From Streptomyces ipomoeae 91-03 (GTDB lineage: Bacteria; Actinomycetota; Actinomycetes; Streptomycetales; Streptomycetaceae), in the NCBI RefSeq assembly GCF_000317595.1, contig NZ_AEJC01000013.1, forward strand, positions 1-33,247: a DNA stretch of 33,247 bases. The letters run 5' to 3'. The position numbers and the translations under genes are program-made. The notes under the pieces are model-generated. The model saw only the letters and a program-made list of their open reading frames with translations. It did no database searches and was not told the DNA's origin. How positions within the stretch are numbered: the first letter of the stretch is position 1; each line of letters begins with the position of its first letter. This document shows, piece by piece, positions 7,740 to 15,610 of this stretch.

Positions 7740-9902
7740 TTGTCCGCGCCCACCGACGACCCCGCGCCCGCCGACGCCCCCGCGCACGCAGCCGATCCGG
7801 CACCCGCCGACCTTCCCGCTCCCGCCGGCATTCCCGTGCCCGCCGCTCCCGACCCCGCCGACGGCGCGACCGCCCCCGCCGACCCCCTCTCCCGCGAGCG
7901 CGCCCACCTCGCCGCCTCCCGTTCCGCGCTCCGGGCCATGCGGGAGGACGTGGAGGCGCTCGACATCAGGGACGTCACGGCGAACTGGGTGAACGCCGAA
8001 GCCCTCGCGCACCAGGTCGCCGAGCGGATCAAGGCGCTCGCCGACCTCAGCGACACCCCGTTGTTCTTCGGCCGGCTCGACTATCTGCACGCCCCCGGTG
8101 CCGACCAGGCGGAAGGCGCCGCGGGCGAGCGCTTCTACATCGGGCGCCGGCACGTCCACGACGCCGACGGCGACCCCATGGTCATCGACTGGCGCGCTCC
8201 CGTCTCGCAGCCCTTCTACCGGGCGTCCAAGAAGGACCCCATGGACATCGGGCTGCGCCGCCGGTTCGGTTACACGGGCGGGGATCTCACCGCGTACGAG
8301 GACGAACACCTCTCCGACCCCGCCGAGGCCGCGACCACCAGCAAGTTGCTCCAGCAGGAGATCGAGCGTCCGCGTGTCGGTCCGATGCGGGACATCGTCG
8401 CCACCATCCAGCCCGAGCAGGACGAGATCGTCCGGTCGGACCTGTCCGGCAGCCTGTGTGTACAGGGCGGGCCCGGCACCGGTAAGACCGCCGTCGGTCT
8501 GCACCGGGTCGCCTACCTCCTCTACGCCCACCGCGAGCGCCTCTCCCGCACCGGCACCCTCGTGATCGGCCCGAACCGCTCCTTCCTCCACTACATCGAG
8601 CAAGTGCTCCCGGCGCTGGGCGAGTTGGAGGTGAAGCAGGCGACCGTCGACGACCTCGTGGCCCACGTCGAGGTGCGCGGCGTCGACGACGCCGCCGCAG
8701 CCGTCGTCAAGGGCGACGCCCGGATGGCGGAAGTGCTCCGCAGGGCCGTACGGTCGCACGTCGCCCTCCCCACCGAGCCCGTCGTGGTCGTACGCGGGTC
8801 CCGGCGCTGGCGCGTACCGGCGTACGAACTGGAGGAGATCGTGCGGGAGTTGCTGGATCGGGAGATCCGTTACGGTGCCGCCCGCGAGGCGCTGCCGCAG
8901 CGGATCGCGCATGCCGTACTCGTCCAGATGGAACGATCCGGCGAAGCGCCCGACGACCGGGTGCAGGACGCGGTGGCCCGCAACACCGCCGTGAAGGCGG
9001 CCGTCAAGGCGATCTGGCCGCCCGTCGACCCCGCCAAACTCGTGCTGCGGCTGCTCTCCGACGCCGACTTCCTGGCCGAACACGCGGACGGTGTCCTCAC
9101 CGAGGACGAGCAGAAGACGATCCTCCGGGCGAAGCCGGCGCGGAGTGTGAAGAGCGCCAAGTGGTCGGCCGCCGACGCCGTGTTGATCGACGAGGCCACC
9201 GATCTCATACAGCGCACGCACTCCCTCGGGCATGTCGTCCTCGACGAGGCGCAGGACCTCTCCCCCATGCAGTACCGCGCGGTCGGCCGCCGCTGCACCA
9301 CCGGCTCGGCGACCGTCCTCGGCGACCTCGCGCAGGGCACCACGCCCTGGGCGACGCGGAGTTGGCAGGAGGCCCTGACCCACCTGGGCAAGGCCGAGGC
9401 GCACATCGAGGAGCTGACGGCCGGTTTCCGTGTCCCGACCGATGTCATCACGTACGCCTCCCGCCTCCTCCCCCACATCGCCCCCGGCCTGACCCCGGTC
9501 GCCTCGGTCCGCGAGAACCCGGGCTTCTTCGAGGTCCGGAACACCGCCGAGGACGCCCAGGTGGTCGCCGCCTGTGAGGAGTTGCTCCGCAACGAGGGTT
9601 CCGTCGGCCTCATCGCCGCCGACGCCCGCGTACCGGCACTGGCGGAAGCCCTGACGGCGGCCGGGCTCGGCCACCTCGCGCCGGGCGAGGAGACGACGCA
9701 CGAGACCCGCCTCACCCTCGTACCGGCCTCCCTCGCCAAGGGCCTGGAGTACGACTACGTGGTACTCGACGAGCCCCAGGCGATCGTCGACGGCGAACCG
9801 GACGAACGGACGGGCCTGCGCCGCCTGTACGTGGCCCTCACGCGAGCGGTGTCGGGCCTGATCGTGACCCACGCGGCCCCACTGCCGCCCCAGCTGACGT
9901 AA
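7740..9902 (+). CDS. helR: HelR/HelD-type RNA polymerase recycling ATPase
   Basis: A 720-residue UvrD/Rep-like superfamily 1 ATPase. After a disordered Ala/Pro-rich N-terminus come a coiled-coil stretch (SRERAHLAASRSALRAMRED), the HelD signature YIGRRHV...VIDWRAPVSQPFYRA, Walker A GGPGTGKT (about 243-250), Walker B HVVLDEAQDLSPMQ (about 500), motif V-like KGLEYDYVVLDE and motif VI RRLYVALTRAV. HelD proteins dissociate stalled RNA polymerase; the Streptomyces HelR branch is known to displace rifamycin from the enzyme and confer tolerance. Assignment to HelR rather than another HelD class rests on recognition and needs a tree. TTG 7740 is chosen because GGAGG lies 7 nt upstream and the upstream in-frame sequence is non-coding in character. 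The gene is monocistronic, ending in a strong hairpin. Confidence 0.85.
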   Translation: MSAPTDDPAPADAPAHAADPAPADLPAPAGIPVPAAPDPADGATAPADPLSRERAHLAASRSALRAMREDVEALDIRDVTANWVNAEALAHQVAERIKALADLSDTPLFFGRLDYLHAPGADQAEGAAGERFYIGRRHVHDADGDPMVIDWRAPVSQPFYRASKKDPMDIGLRRRFGYTGGDLTAYEDEHLSDPAEAATTSKLLQQEIERPRVGPMRDIVATIQPEQDEIVRSDLSGSLCVQGGPGTGKTAVGLHRVAYLLYAHRERLSRTGTLVIGPNRSFLHYIEQVLPALGELEVKQATVDDLVAHVEVRGVDDAAAAVVKGDARMAEVLRRAVRSHVALPTEPVVVVRGSRRWRVPAYELEEIVRELLDREIRYGAAREALPQRIAHAVLVQMERSGEAPDDRVQDAVARNTAVKAAVKAIWPPVDPAKLVLRLLSDADFLAEHADGVLTEDEQKTILRAKPARSVKSAKWSAADAVLIDEATDLIQRTHSLGHVVLDEAQDLSPMQYRAVGRRCTTGSATVLGDLAQGTTPWATRSWQEALTHLGKAEAHIEELTAGFRVPTDVITYASRLLPHIAPGLTPVASVRENPGFFEVRNTAEDAQVVAACEELLRNEGSVGLIAADARVPALAEALTAAGLGHLAPGEETTHETRLTLVPASLAKGLEYDYVVLDEPQAIVDGEPDERTGLRRLYVALTRAVSGLIVTHAAPLPPQLT

Positions 9903-9917
9903 GCCCCGAAGAAAACG

Positions 9918-9945
9918 GCCCCCGGTGGTCGAGACCACCGGGGGC
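9918..9945. terminator. strong bidirectional terminator after helR
   Basis: A 13-bp perfect stem: GCCCCCGGTGGTC (9918-9930), loop GA, GACCACCGGGGGC (9933-9945). It is placed between convergent helR and the protease gene. Confidence 0.8.
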
Positions 9946-9958
9946 ACCGCAGGCAATC

Positions 9959-10057
9959 GGCCCACGCACACTCGTTGCCGTCGGCCTGTTCGAACTCGTT
10001 GCCGATCGACCTACTCGAACTCGTTGCGGTTCGGCCTACTTGAACTTGTTGCTGGTC
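9959..10057 (-). repeat. 25-bp tandem repeat spanning the protease stop codon
   Basis: Four units start at 9959 (24 bp), 9983, 10008 and 10033. The last one contains the true 3' end of the protease gene (NKFK then TAG). Read on the minus strand the others carry degenerate copies of GCAACGAGTTCGAGTAG, and one of them keeps a TAG stop. The gene's 3' end has therefore been serially duplicated downstream. Confidence 0.85.
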
Positions 10058-11289
10058 GCCAGGTAGACCTGCTTCGCGTTCTTGCCGAGGCGCGGTCCCG
10101 TGATGAACGTCGAGCGGTCGCTCAGGGAGTTGTTCGAGACCAGGTACGTACGGCCCTTGTAGGACATGAACCAGGGGCCGCCGGAGGCGCCGCCGTTCAT
10201 GGTGCAGCCGACCATGTACTGGGCCGGGTAGCTGCTGGGGTAGCTGTAGCCGAGGACGAAGCGCTTGGTGGCGCCCTGGCAGTGGTACATCTTCGAGCCG
10301 TCGTACGGGGACTCGGCCGGGTAGCCGCGGACCTTCATGTTCTTGACCTTGTTGGCGGCCGGGGCGTTGAACCACACGGGAAGCGCCGAACCGGTGCGCT
10401 CCTCCAGGGACTTGCCGCCCTTCTCCGGCTTCACGTGGAGCACGGCGTAGTCGTACGCGGCGGCCACGGTGCCCTGGCTGGCGTTGCCGCCCTTGATCCA
10501 GGTGCCGGAGGTGGTGGCCCAGTCGGCCCAGAAGATGCCGTACGGGGAGACGTTCTTGGCGCGGTAGTTGCGCGACGCCTGCCCGATGTTCAGCTTGCCG
10601 GTGTTGTTGAAGGACGGGACGAAGGCGATGTTGCGGTACCAGCCGCCGCCCTTGCCCGCGTGCACACAGTGCCCGGCGGTCCACACGAGGTTGGACTTGC
10701 CGGGGTGGGCCGGGTCCTTCACCACGGCCGCCGAGCAGACGCTCGAACCCTGGGGGGTGGTGAAGAAGAGCTTGCCGACCGACGCGGCGTTCTTGTGGTA
10801 GGTCGCCTTGACCTTGCTGGCCTTCTGCCGCTTCACCTTGCCGTCGGGCAGCCAGACCTGCGTGGTCTTGCTGGAACCCTTGGCCGCGTTGCCCGCCTCC
10901 GCGACCGCCGGCAGCTCCGGGATCCGCTCCTTGGCCTCGGCGATCCGCTCCGGCGTCCAGAAGTCCTCGATGTACGGGTTGGCGAAGTCCTCCGCCTTGG
11001 AGGCCCAGTTGTCGAAGTCCTGCCAGCCACCGTTCTTCCACTTCTGCAGCGCGTCACCGGTGAGTTCGGTGGGCACGCCCTCCGGGAGCTTGAAGCCGCC
11101 GATGGTCGTGTCACCGCCGCTCTCGTTCTCGCCGGTGTCGACGTTCGCGCCCGCGTCGGCCTGGGCGGTTGTCGAGGCCGAGGCCTTCGACCCGTCCTCG
11201 TCGGTCTTGCTGCAGGCGGTGGTGGTGACCATGACCGCGGCGATCACGGCGGCGGCGGCCGTGATGCCGCGGCGGCGTATGGATGACAT
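10036..11289 (-). CDS. exported trypsin-like serine protease
   Basis: A 417-residue protein. An N-terminal basic/hydrophobic signal (MSSIRRRGITAAAA) ends at VTTTAC26, a weak lipobox, so it may be a lipoprotein or simply secreted. A disordered Thr/Ala/Gly stretch and a roughly 100-residue prodomain-like region follow. The chymotrypsin-fold triad is complete: His207 in WTAGHCV, Asp280 in YDYAVL, Ser369 in GGASGGPW. Cysteines near the His and Ser motifs fit the usual disulfides. ATG 11289 has GGGGGA 8 nt upstream. It faces the Nep1-like gene across 374 bp and converges on helR. Its 3' end is tandemly repeated. Substrate unknown; an extracellular or surface role is inferred. Confidence 0.9.
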   Translation of the reverse strand: MSSIRRRGITAAAAVIAAVMVTTTACSKTDEDGSKASASTTAQADAGANVDTGENESGGDTTIGGFKLPEGVPTELTGDALQKWKNGGWQDFDNWASKAEDFANPYIEDFWTPERIAEAKERIPELPAVAEAGNAAKGSSKTTQVWLPDGKVKRQKASKVKATYHKNAASVGKLFFTTPQGSSVCSAAVVKDPAHPGKSNLVWTAGHCVHAGKGGGWYRNIAFVPSFNNTGKLNIGQASRNYRAKNVSPYGIFWADWATTSGTWIKGGNASQGTVAAAYDYAVLHVKPEKGGKSLEERTGSALPVWFNAPAANKVKNMKVRGYPAESPYDGSKMYHCQGATKRFVLGYSYPSSYPAQYMVGCTMNGGASGGPWFMSYKGRTYLVSNNSLSDRSTFITGPRLGKNAKQVYLATSNKFK

Positions 11290-11663
11290 GGAGCGCGTCC
11301 CCCTGTGGCTGAAACTTGTCATGCCCCCGCTTGGCCGGGGCGGAGACAACTATGCACGTGCGCGGGGCCGGAATGATCGTCGGGACGGGCCTCACAGGGA
11401 GTTCGCACACAACAACTACGTGGCGGATATCGATCCGTGATGTGACGTCATGTCACGCCACTTCTCGCCTCCCGCCCCACGAACCCCATCTCACAGCGCC
11501 TTCACAAGATTTGATTCGTCATCACACCGACATCTCCCGCCCCTTGTGAACTACCCACGAGTAAGGCGAATCTGACCTGCGCATGCCATCCCCCACCGCA
11601 CAGGCACACCCCCACCCCGGCCCCGGCCGTCACCCCCGCGCCGCGGTCCACCAGGAGGTCGCA
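11290..11663. other. 374-bp divergent region between protease and Nep1-like gene
   Basis: No gene is supported. It holds the 20-bp imperfect dyad at 11437-11456, an AT-richer segment (TTCACAAGATTTGATTCG, about 11500-11517) that could contain promoter elements, and AGGAGG at 11653-11658 serving GTG 11664. Confidence 0.6.
11437..11456. promoter_or_regulatory. palindrome centred on TGACGTCA
   Basis: GTGA-TG-TGACGTCA-TG-TCAC is symmetric in 16 of 20 positions. The half-site GTGA...TCAC is reminiscent of Crp/Fnr-family boxes, but the spacing is one base off the GTG-N6-GNCAC motif reported for Streptomyces Crp. Confidence 0.45.
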
Positions 11664-12443
11664 GTGAAGACAAGCTCCCGCATCGGCTCCCGCATCGGCA
11701 GATCCGTGCTCACCGTCGGCGGCGCCCTCGCGCTGGTCGTCGGCATCTCCGGCAGCGCGTACGCCGCCCCGCCCGCCGCGCTCCCCGCCAACGCGGAGAC
11801 CCTGGAGAAGACCTGGCAGCCGGCGTACGACTACGACACCGACGGCTGTTACCCCACCCCCGCCATCGGCCCCACCGGCACGGTCAACGGCGGCCTCAGC
11901 CCGACCGGTTCGCTCAGCGGCCAGTGCCACGACCAGTCCGACCTGGACAACACCAACGGCTACTCGCGCTACAAGTGCAACAACGGCTGGTGCGCGATCA
12001 TGTACGACCTCTACTTCGAGAAGGACCAGGCGCTCGCCAACAGCAGCATCGGCGGCCACCGGCACGACTGGGAACACGTCGTCGTCTGGGTCCAGAACGG
12101 CACCGCCCAGTACGTGTCGACGTCCAACCACGGCGACTTCACCGTGCACGCCGCGTCCTCGGTCCGCTGGGACGGCACCCACCCCAAGATCGTGTACCAC
12201 AAGGACGGCGTCAGCACGCACTGCTTCCGCATCGCCAACTCGAACGACGAGCCGCCGGAGAACCACGAGGGCACCTGGCAGTACCCGCCGCTCGTCGGCT
12301 GGAACGGCTACCCGTCCGGCATCCGCGACATCCTCGTCGCGTACAACTTCGGCAGCGCCAACTTCGGCCTGAAGGACAGCAGTTTCGGCTACAACCTGGA
12401 GCTGGCCATGCCATCGGGGATCACCTTCGACCCGTACGCCTGA
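11664..12443 (+). CDS. Nep1-like (NPP1) secreted protein
   Basis: A 259-residue secreted protein. The signal peptide has Arg/Lys then LTVGGALALVVGIS and cleavage near SAYA34. The NLP hallmark heptapeptide GHRHDWE is intact at 131-137, with the upstream metal-site region AIMYDLYFEKD and the cysteine pattern C62, C88, C105, C110, C187. The length matches bacterial NPP1 proteins. In fungi, oomycetes and Pectobacterium these are cytolysins that bind plant sphingolipids; in Streptomyces the role is not established, and intact catalytic residues only allow such activity. GTG 11664 is set by AGGAGG five nt upstream. A 21-bp tandem repeat starts 33 bp after the stop. Confidence 0.92.
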   Translation: MKTSSRIGSRIGRSVLTVGGALALVVGISGSAYAAPPAALPANAETLEKTWQPAYDYDTDGCYPTPAIGPTGTVNGGLSPTGSLSGQCHDQSDLDNTNGYSRYKCNNGWCAIMYDLYFEKDQALANSSIGGHRHDWEHVVVWVQNGTAQYVSTSNHGDFTVHAASSVRWDGTHPKIVYHKDGVSTHCFRIANSNDEPPENHEGTWQYPPLVGWNGYPSGIRDILVAYNFGSANFGLKDSSFGYNLELAMPSGITFDPYA

Positions 12444-12475
12444 CGCCGGCCGGCCGACCGCCGGGAGGCCACCCT

Positions 12476-12547
12476 GGGGACGGTCCGCCGGCCCCGGGGG
12501 ACGGTCCGCCGGCCCCGGGGGACGGTCTGCCGGCCTCCGGGACGGTT
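12476..12547 (+). repeat. 21-bp tandem repeat downstream of the NPP1 gene
   Basis: Units starting GACGGT at 12479, 12500, 12521 and 12541 (periods 21, 21, 20; the last unit partial). The unit is GACGGTCCGCCGGCCCCGGGG. Its alternating CCGG/CCCCGGGG blocks can fold, so it may also act as a transcription terminator. Confidence 0.8.
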
Positions 12548-12606
12548 CACGGTTCACAACGCGTCTCGGCCGTCTGCTTCCGGGTTCCCGCCAAGGAGCA
12601 GTGCGG

Positions 12607-12612
12607 CATACT
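12607..12612 (+). promoter_or_regulatory. -10-like CATACT six nt before ATG 12619
   Basis: CATACT followed by GCGGCG and then ATG is the layout of a Streptomyces leaderless promoter. It favours ATG 12619 over GTG 12601, which is only 2 nt from AAGGAG. No clear -35 hexamer is seen. Confidence 0.5.
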
Positions 12613-12618
12613 GCGGCG

Positions 12619-14175
12619 ATGATCGGCATGGCAGAGCGTCCGCGCGCGGTGGTCGTCCGGTGTGTGTCGGCCGCCGTGCTGGCCCTGGCGGCGGCGCTCA
12701 CCGGGGTGGGGCAGGAGGCCACGGCGGCGGAGAGCGGGCCTCGCGACACCACGCAGAGGTTTTTCTACGTACCGCTGCAGGTGACGAAGAAAACGGGGCC
12801 CCACCTGTGGTTGCCCCTGTCGTTCGCGTACGACGGGCCGGCACGAGATGCCGAACTGGCCGTGGACGCCTCGGGGATCGACGGCGTCGCGGTCCTCGCG
12901 CCCGACGACGAGCAGATGCTCGACGGCTGCGAGCCGAGGATGCCGTCCTTCACCTGTGCGACGCGGTTGGACTCCGAAGCAGGCGGGCTGCTGAAGTTCC
13001 GTCCCGCGGACGGCGCCCGGGCCGGGGACTCCGGCGTCCTGCGCTACACGCTCACCGCCGAGGGCCTGCCCACCGTCCGGGGCAGCGTGACGGTGATCGC
13101 CGGGAAACCCGAGCTGAGCGTCAACACGAGCCCCGTCACCGGCGAACTGCCGGTCGGGGAGACGACGAACGTGCCCGTCCTGATCCGCAACACCGGCGAT
13201 GTCCCCACCCGTGGCGTCGTCCTGCGCTTCGACGACACCGAGGATCTGTCCACGGCCACCCGGCACAGCAACTGCCGATACCCCGCCGACGGCGAAACCG
13301 GGGTCTCCGTCCAGTGCCTGCTGCCCGACGCCGTCATAGCTCCCGGGGAGACGATGCGTGTGACGCCCGGGCTGCGGGTGAGGCCGGGCCGCCACGCGGC
13401 GGAGGAACGCCTCTCCTACGGGGCCTGGCCCTTCCACACCGGCCGGGGTTCGAGCATCGGATGCTGTGCGCAGAACCCCGACTCCCGCCTCACGCCGGGG
13501 AACGCCACGCCCCTCTCCCTCACCCCGGACCCGGTCGACGGCAAGGGCGCGGCGTTCACCACGGACGAGGAACCGACGAGCACGGAGGTGCCGGTCCGCA
13601 CCACGGCCGACATCGAGGCGGTCGGCGCGTCGCTGCGCGGCGATGCCGACGGCAGGCAGCTCATCCGCGTCGGCTACCGCAACAACGGCCCCGCCCATGT
13701 GGGCATCCGGATCGTGTTCGTCGTCCCGCCCGGCGCCGAGGTGATCCAGCTGCCCATCGACCCGTTGGGCGAAGAGGAGTTGCAGGACGAGATCTGCCGG
13801 ACGGAGAACGACGGCCGCAGCTACACCTGCGGCATGGACGGCCAGTCGCACCTGTACGAGTTCGGGTTGCGCGTCACCGGCGAGGACACCCGTTCCGGCT
13901 GCGTGACCGTCTCGGCCACCAACGGCGTCAAGGACCCCGAGCCCGGCAACAACACGGCCCCCGTCCAGGTGGCGGACGACGGGGACTTCACCTGCGCCCT
14001 GCCCGAGGACGACGGCGTCCGGGGTTGGGTCATCGCCATCGGAATCGCAGCCGGAATCGCAGCCGTCGTCGGCTCAGTGCTGCTCTTCGTCAGACACCGG
14101 CGCGGAAAGGCGTCCCGTTCCGGTCCGGCGAGAACAGCCTGGTGGCTGAGGCGCTTCGAAGGTGAGAGCAGGTAG
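12619..14175 (+). CDS. surface protein with signal peptide and C-terminal membrane anchor
   Basis: A 518-residue protein with an N-terminal signal (VSAAVLALAAALTGVGQEATA) and one C-terminal transmembrane helix (GWVIAIGIAAGIAAVVGSVLLF) followed by a basic cytoplasmic tail (RHRRGK). Between them are at least two beta-sandwich modules of the DUF11/CARDB kind: VPVLIRNTGDVPTRGVVLRF and LIRVGYRNNGPAHVGIRIVF are matching strands about 160 residues apart. Paired cysteines (GCEPRMPSFTC, NCRYPADG...QCL, ICRTENDGRSYTC, GCVTVSA...FTC) suggest disulfide-stabilised loops. No enzymatic motif is visible; a structural or adhesive cell-envelope role is inferred. The stop codon lies inside a repeated 21-bp block. 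Confidence 0.75.
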   Translation: MIGMAERPRAVVVRCVSAAVLALAAALTGVGQEATAAESGPRDTTQRFFYVPLQVTKKTGPHLWLPLSFAYDGPARDAELAVDASGIDGVAVLAPDDEQMLDGCEPRMPSFTCATRLDSEAGGLLKFRPADGARAGDSGVLRYTLTAEGLPTVRGSVTVIAGKPELSVNTSPVTGELPVGETTNVPVLIRNTGDVPTRGVVLRFDDTEDLSTATRHSNCRYPADGETGVSVQCLLPDAVIAPGETMRVTPGLRVRPGRHAAEERLSYGAWPFHTGRGSSIGCCAQNPDSRLTPGNATPLSLTPDPVDGKGAAFTTDEEPTSTEVPVRTTADIEAVGASLRGDADGRQLIRVGYRNNGPAHVGIRIVFVVPPGAEVIQLPIDPLGEEELQDEICRTENDGRSYTCGMDGQSHLYEFGLRVTGEDTRSGCVTVSATNGVKDPEPGNNTAPVQVADDGDFTCALPEDDGVRGWVIAIGIAAGIAAVVGSVLLFVRHRRGKASRSGPARTAWWLRRFEGESR

Positions 14176-14228
14176 GCCCGAGGAGTTCCCAGGCGCCCGA
14201 GGAGTACGCAGGTAGGCCCGAGGAGTTC
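14168..14228 (+). repeat. tandem repeat across the surface-protein stop codon
   Basis: GCAGGTAGGCCCGAGGAGTT plus a final C occurs exactly at 14168-14188 and 14208-14228, with a partial copy (CGCCCGAGGAGTAC) between them. The TAG stop at 14173-14175 is part of the first unit. Confidence 0.85.
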
Positions 14229-14304
14229 GTACTGAGTACCCGGTACCGGCGACTGAGTATGCCGACCGATGTCCCGTTCCCCGGCCCGTTGGTGGACTGC
14301 TGTC

Positions 14305-14658
14305 ATGACCACGGACACCTCGCGCCCTCGCCCCCTCCGGAACGTCACCGCGACGGCCACCGCCACCGGTTCGGCCCTCGCGGTGGCGCTGCTGCCGCTG
14401 GTGGTCGGCGCGTTGGCCGCGCGGTCGGTCGGGGGAGACCCGATGGCCTCGGTCAACGCCCTGATCTCGGGCGGCGGCCAACGGGCCAAGCTGTCCCGCA
14501 CCCAGCTGCGCGGCTGCGGCCGGCGGGCACTCGCGACGGCACAGGGCGCGTGGGGGCAGTCCCGCAGCGCGTGGGGACAGTCGACCCGGTGGGCGCGCCG
14601 GAAGCCCGCCGGGACCGTCACCGCCGGGTCGGGCTCGGACCGCCGCCCGAAGCCCTGA
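14305..14658 (+). CDS. small hypothetical protein with one hydrophobic segment
   Basis: 117 residues with strong G/C third-position bias. A Thr/Ala-rich start leads to one membrane-type segment (ALAVALLPLVVGALAA), followed by a basic, Gln/Trp-containing tail (RGCGRRALATAQGAWGQS and a short near-repeat SAWGQS) and a low-complexity end. GGTGGA lies about 8 nt before ATG 14305. An in-frame ATG at 14269, 8 nt after GAGTAT, would add 12 residues with poorer codon bias. The function is unknown; a small membrane protein with a charged cytoplasmic tail is the best description. Confidence 0.5.
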   Translation: MTTDTSRPRPLRNVTATATATGSALAVALLPLVVGALAARSVGGDPMASVNALISGGGQRAKLSRTQLRGCGRRALATAQGAWGQSRSAWGQSTRWARRKPAGTVTAGSGSDRRPKP

Positions 14659-14693
14659 TTCCCCCGCCGCATCGCGCATCGCGCATGCGTCCC

Positions 14694-14729
14694 CGGCACC
14701 TTCAGCGCCCTCGGCACCCTCAGCGCGGT
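14694..14729 (-). repeat. 18-bp duplication across the cutC stop codon
   Basis: CGGCACCTTCAGCGCCCT (14694-14711) and CGGCACCCTCAGCGCGGT (14712-14729) match at 15 of 18 positions. The TGA of cutC (14720-14722, minus strand) lies in the second unit and a copy of TGA lies in the first. Confidence 0.6.
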
Positions 14730-15442
14730 GCGGTGCGCCCGGCGCGGCCGACGCGCGCATCCAGCGCCGTACGCCATTGCCGTACGGCGTCGGCGTCGAC
14801 CGGCGCGTCCCAGCCGCCGGGCCGGGCGGCGCCGCCGATGTGGAAGGCGTCGACGCCGGCGGCGCGGAGGCCGGGCACGTGGTCGAGTCGGAGGCCGCCG
14901 CCGATCATGAGCCGTTGGGTGTAGCCCGGCTCGCCGCGGCGCGCGGCCTCGGCAAGCAGGACGGGCATCCCGTCGTCGACGCCGTCCGCCGAGCCCGCCG
15001 TGAGGTAGGTGTCCAGCCCCGGCAGGTCGGCGAGTTGTTTGCGCAGGGCGTCGCGGTCGGCGGCGCGGTCGACGGCCCGGTGGAAGGTCCAGCGGCAGCC
15101 GTCCAGTTCGGCGATCACCCGCTCCAGGGCGCGCAGGTCGGGCGAGCCGTCCTCGTCCAGGAACCCGAGCACGAACTCCTCCGCCCCGGCCGCCCGCATG
15201 TCGCACGCCACCCGCACGAGCGCGTCGACGTCCCCCGCCGCGAAGCCGTCCGCCAGCCGCAGCATGACCCGCGCCGGGATGTCCACGGCGCCGTGCACCT
15301 CGACGAACGTCCCCACCGAGGGCGTCAGCCCGTCCGCCGCCATGTCGGTGACCAGCTCCAGCCGATCCGCACCTCCGGCCTGGGCGGCGACCGCGTCCTC
15401 GGCCCCGAGGGCGATCACCTCCAGGAGCACGCGCGTGGCCAT
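14720..15442 (-). CDS. cutC: CutC family protein
   Basis: A 240-residue TIM-barrel protein matching CutC throughout: LLEVIALGAEDAVAAQAGGADRLEL at the start (first strand and helix), GLTPSVGTF, MLR...GEEFVLG-like GAEEFVLGFLDEDG, FHRAVDRAADRD, YLTAGSADGVDDG, LMIGGGLRLDHV and DAFHIGGAARPGGW. CutC was named for copper homeostasis in E. coli, but copper handling is disputed and the enzymatic role remains unsettled. ATG 15442 follows GGAGAAAGGGG. The gene is alone on its strand; a DasR-like box lies 32-47 bp upstream of the start, hinting at amino-sugar-linked control (inference). Confidence 0.9.
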   Translation of the reverse strand: MATRVLLEVIALGAEDAVAAQAGGADRLELVTDMAADGLTPSVGTFVEVHGAVDIPARVMLRLADGFAAGDVDALVRVACDMRAAGAEEFVLGFLDEDGSPDLRALERVIAELDGCRWTFHRAVDRAADRDALRKQLADLPGLDTYLTAGSADGVDDGMPVLLAEAARRGEPGYTQRLMIGGGLRLDHVPGLRAAGVDAFHIGGAARPGGWDAPVDADAVRQWRTALDARVGRAGRTAPR

Positions 15443-15473
15443 GAGGCCCCTTTCTCCCACGTCTTCTTCACCG

Positions 15474-15489
15474 ACAGGTCTAGTCCAAT
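15474..15489. promoter_or_regulatory. DasR-responsive-element-like box upstream of cutC
   Basis: ACAGGTCTAGTCCAAT matches 13 of 16 positions of the dre form ACTGGTCTAGACCAGT as I remember it. It includes the GGTCTAG core. It lies 32 bp before the cutC start codon. Confidence 0.5.
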
Positions 15490-15610
15490 TTAGCACTGGG
15501 GGCCATCGACCGGGCCCTCACGATCGGCACATGCACGACTACCCTCCGCACCTGCCGCCGAATCGGCACGGCGAAAAGAAAAGAGCCACGGACGCGGAAT
15601 GAATCAAAAG

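Noticed and set aside
7593..9971. 792-codon minus-strand frame opposite helR
   Set aside because: Same antisense effect; no domain, and the plus strand has complete helicase motifs.
12660..14165. 501-codon alternative plus-strand frame in the surface-protein gene
   Set aside because: Arg/Gly/His-rich out-of-frame translation; the chosen frame has signal peptide, paired cysteines and a membrane anchor.
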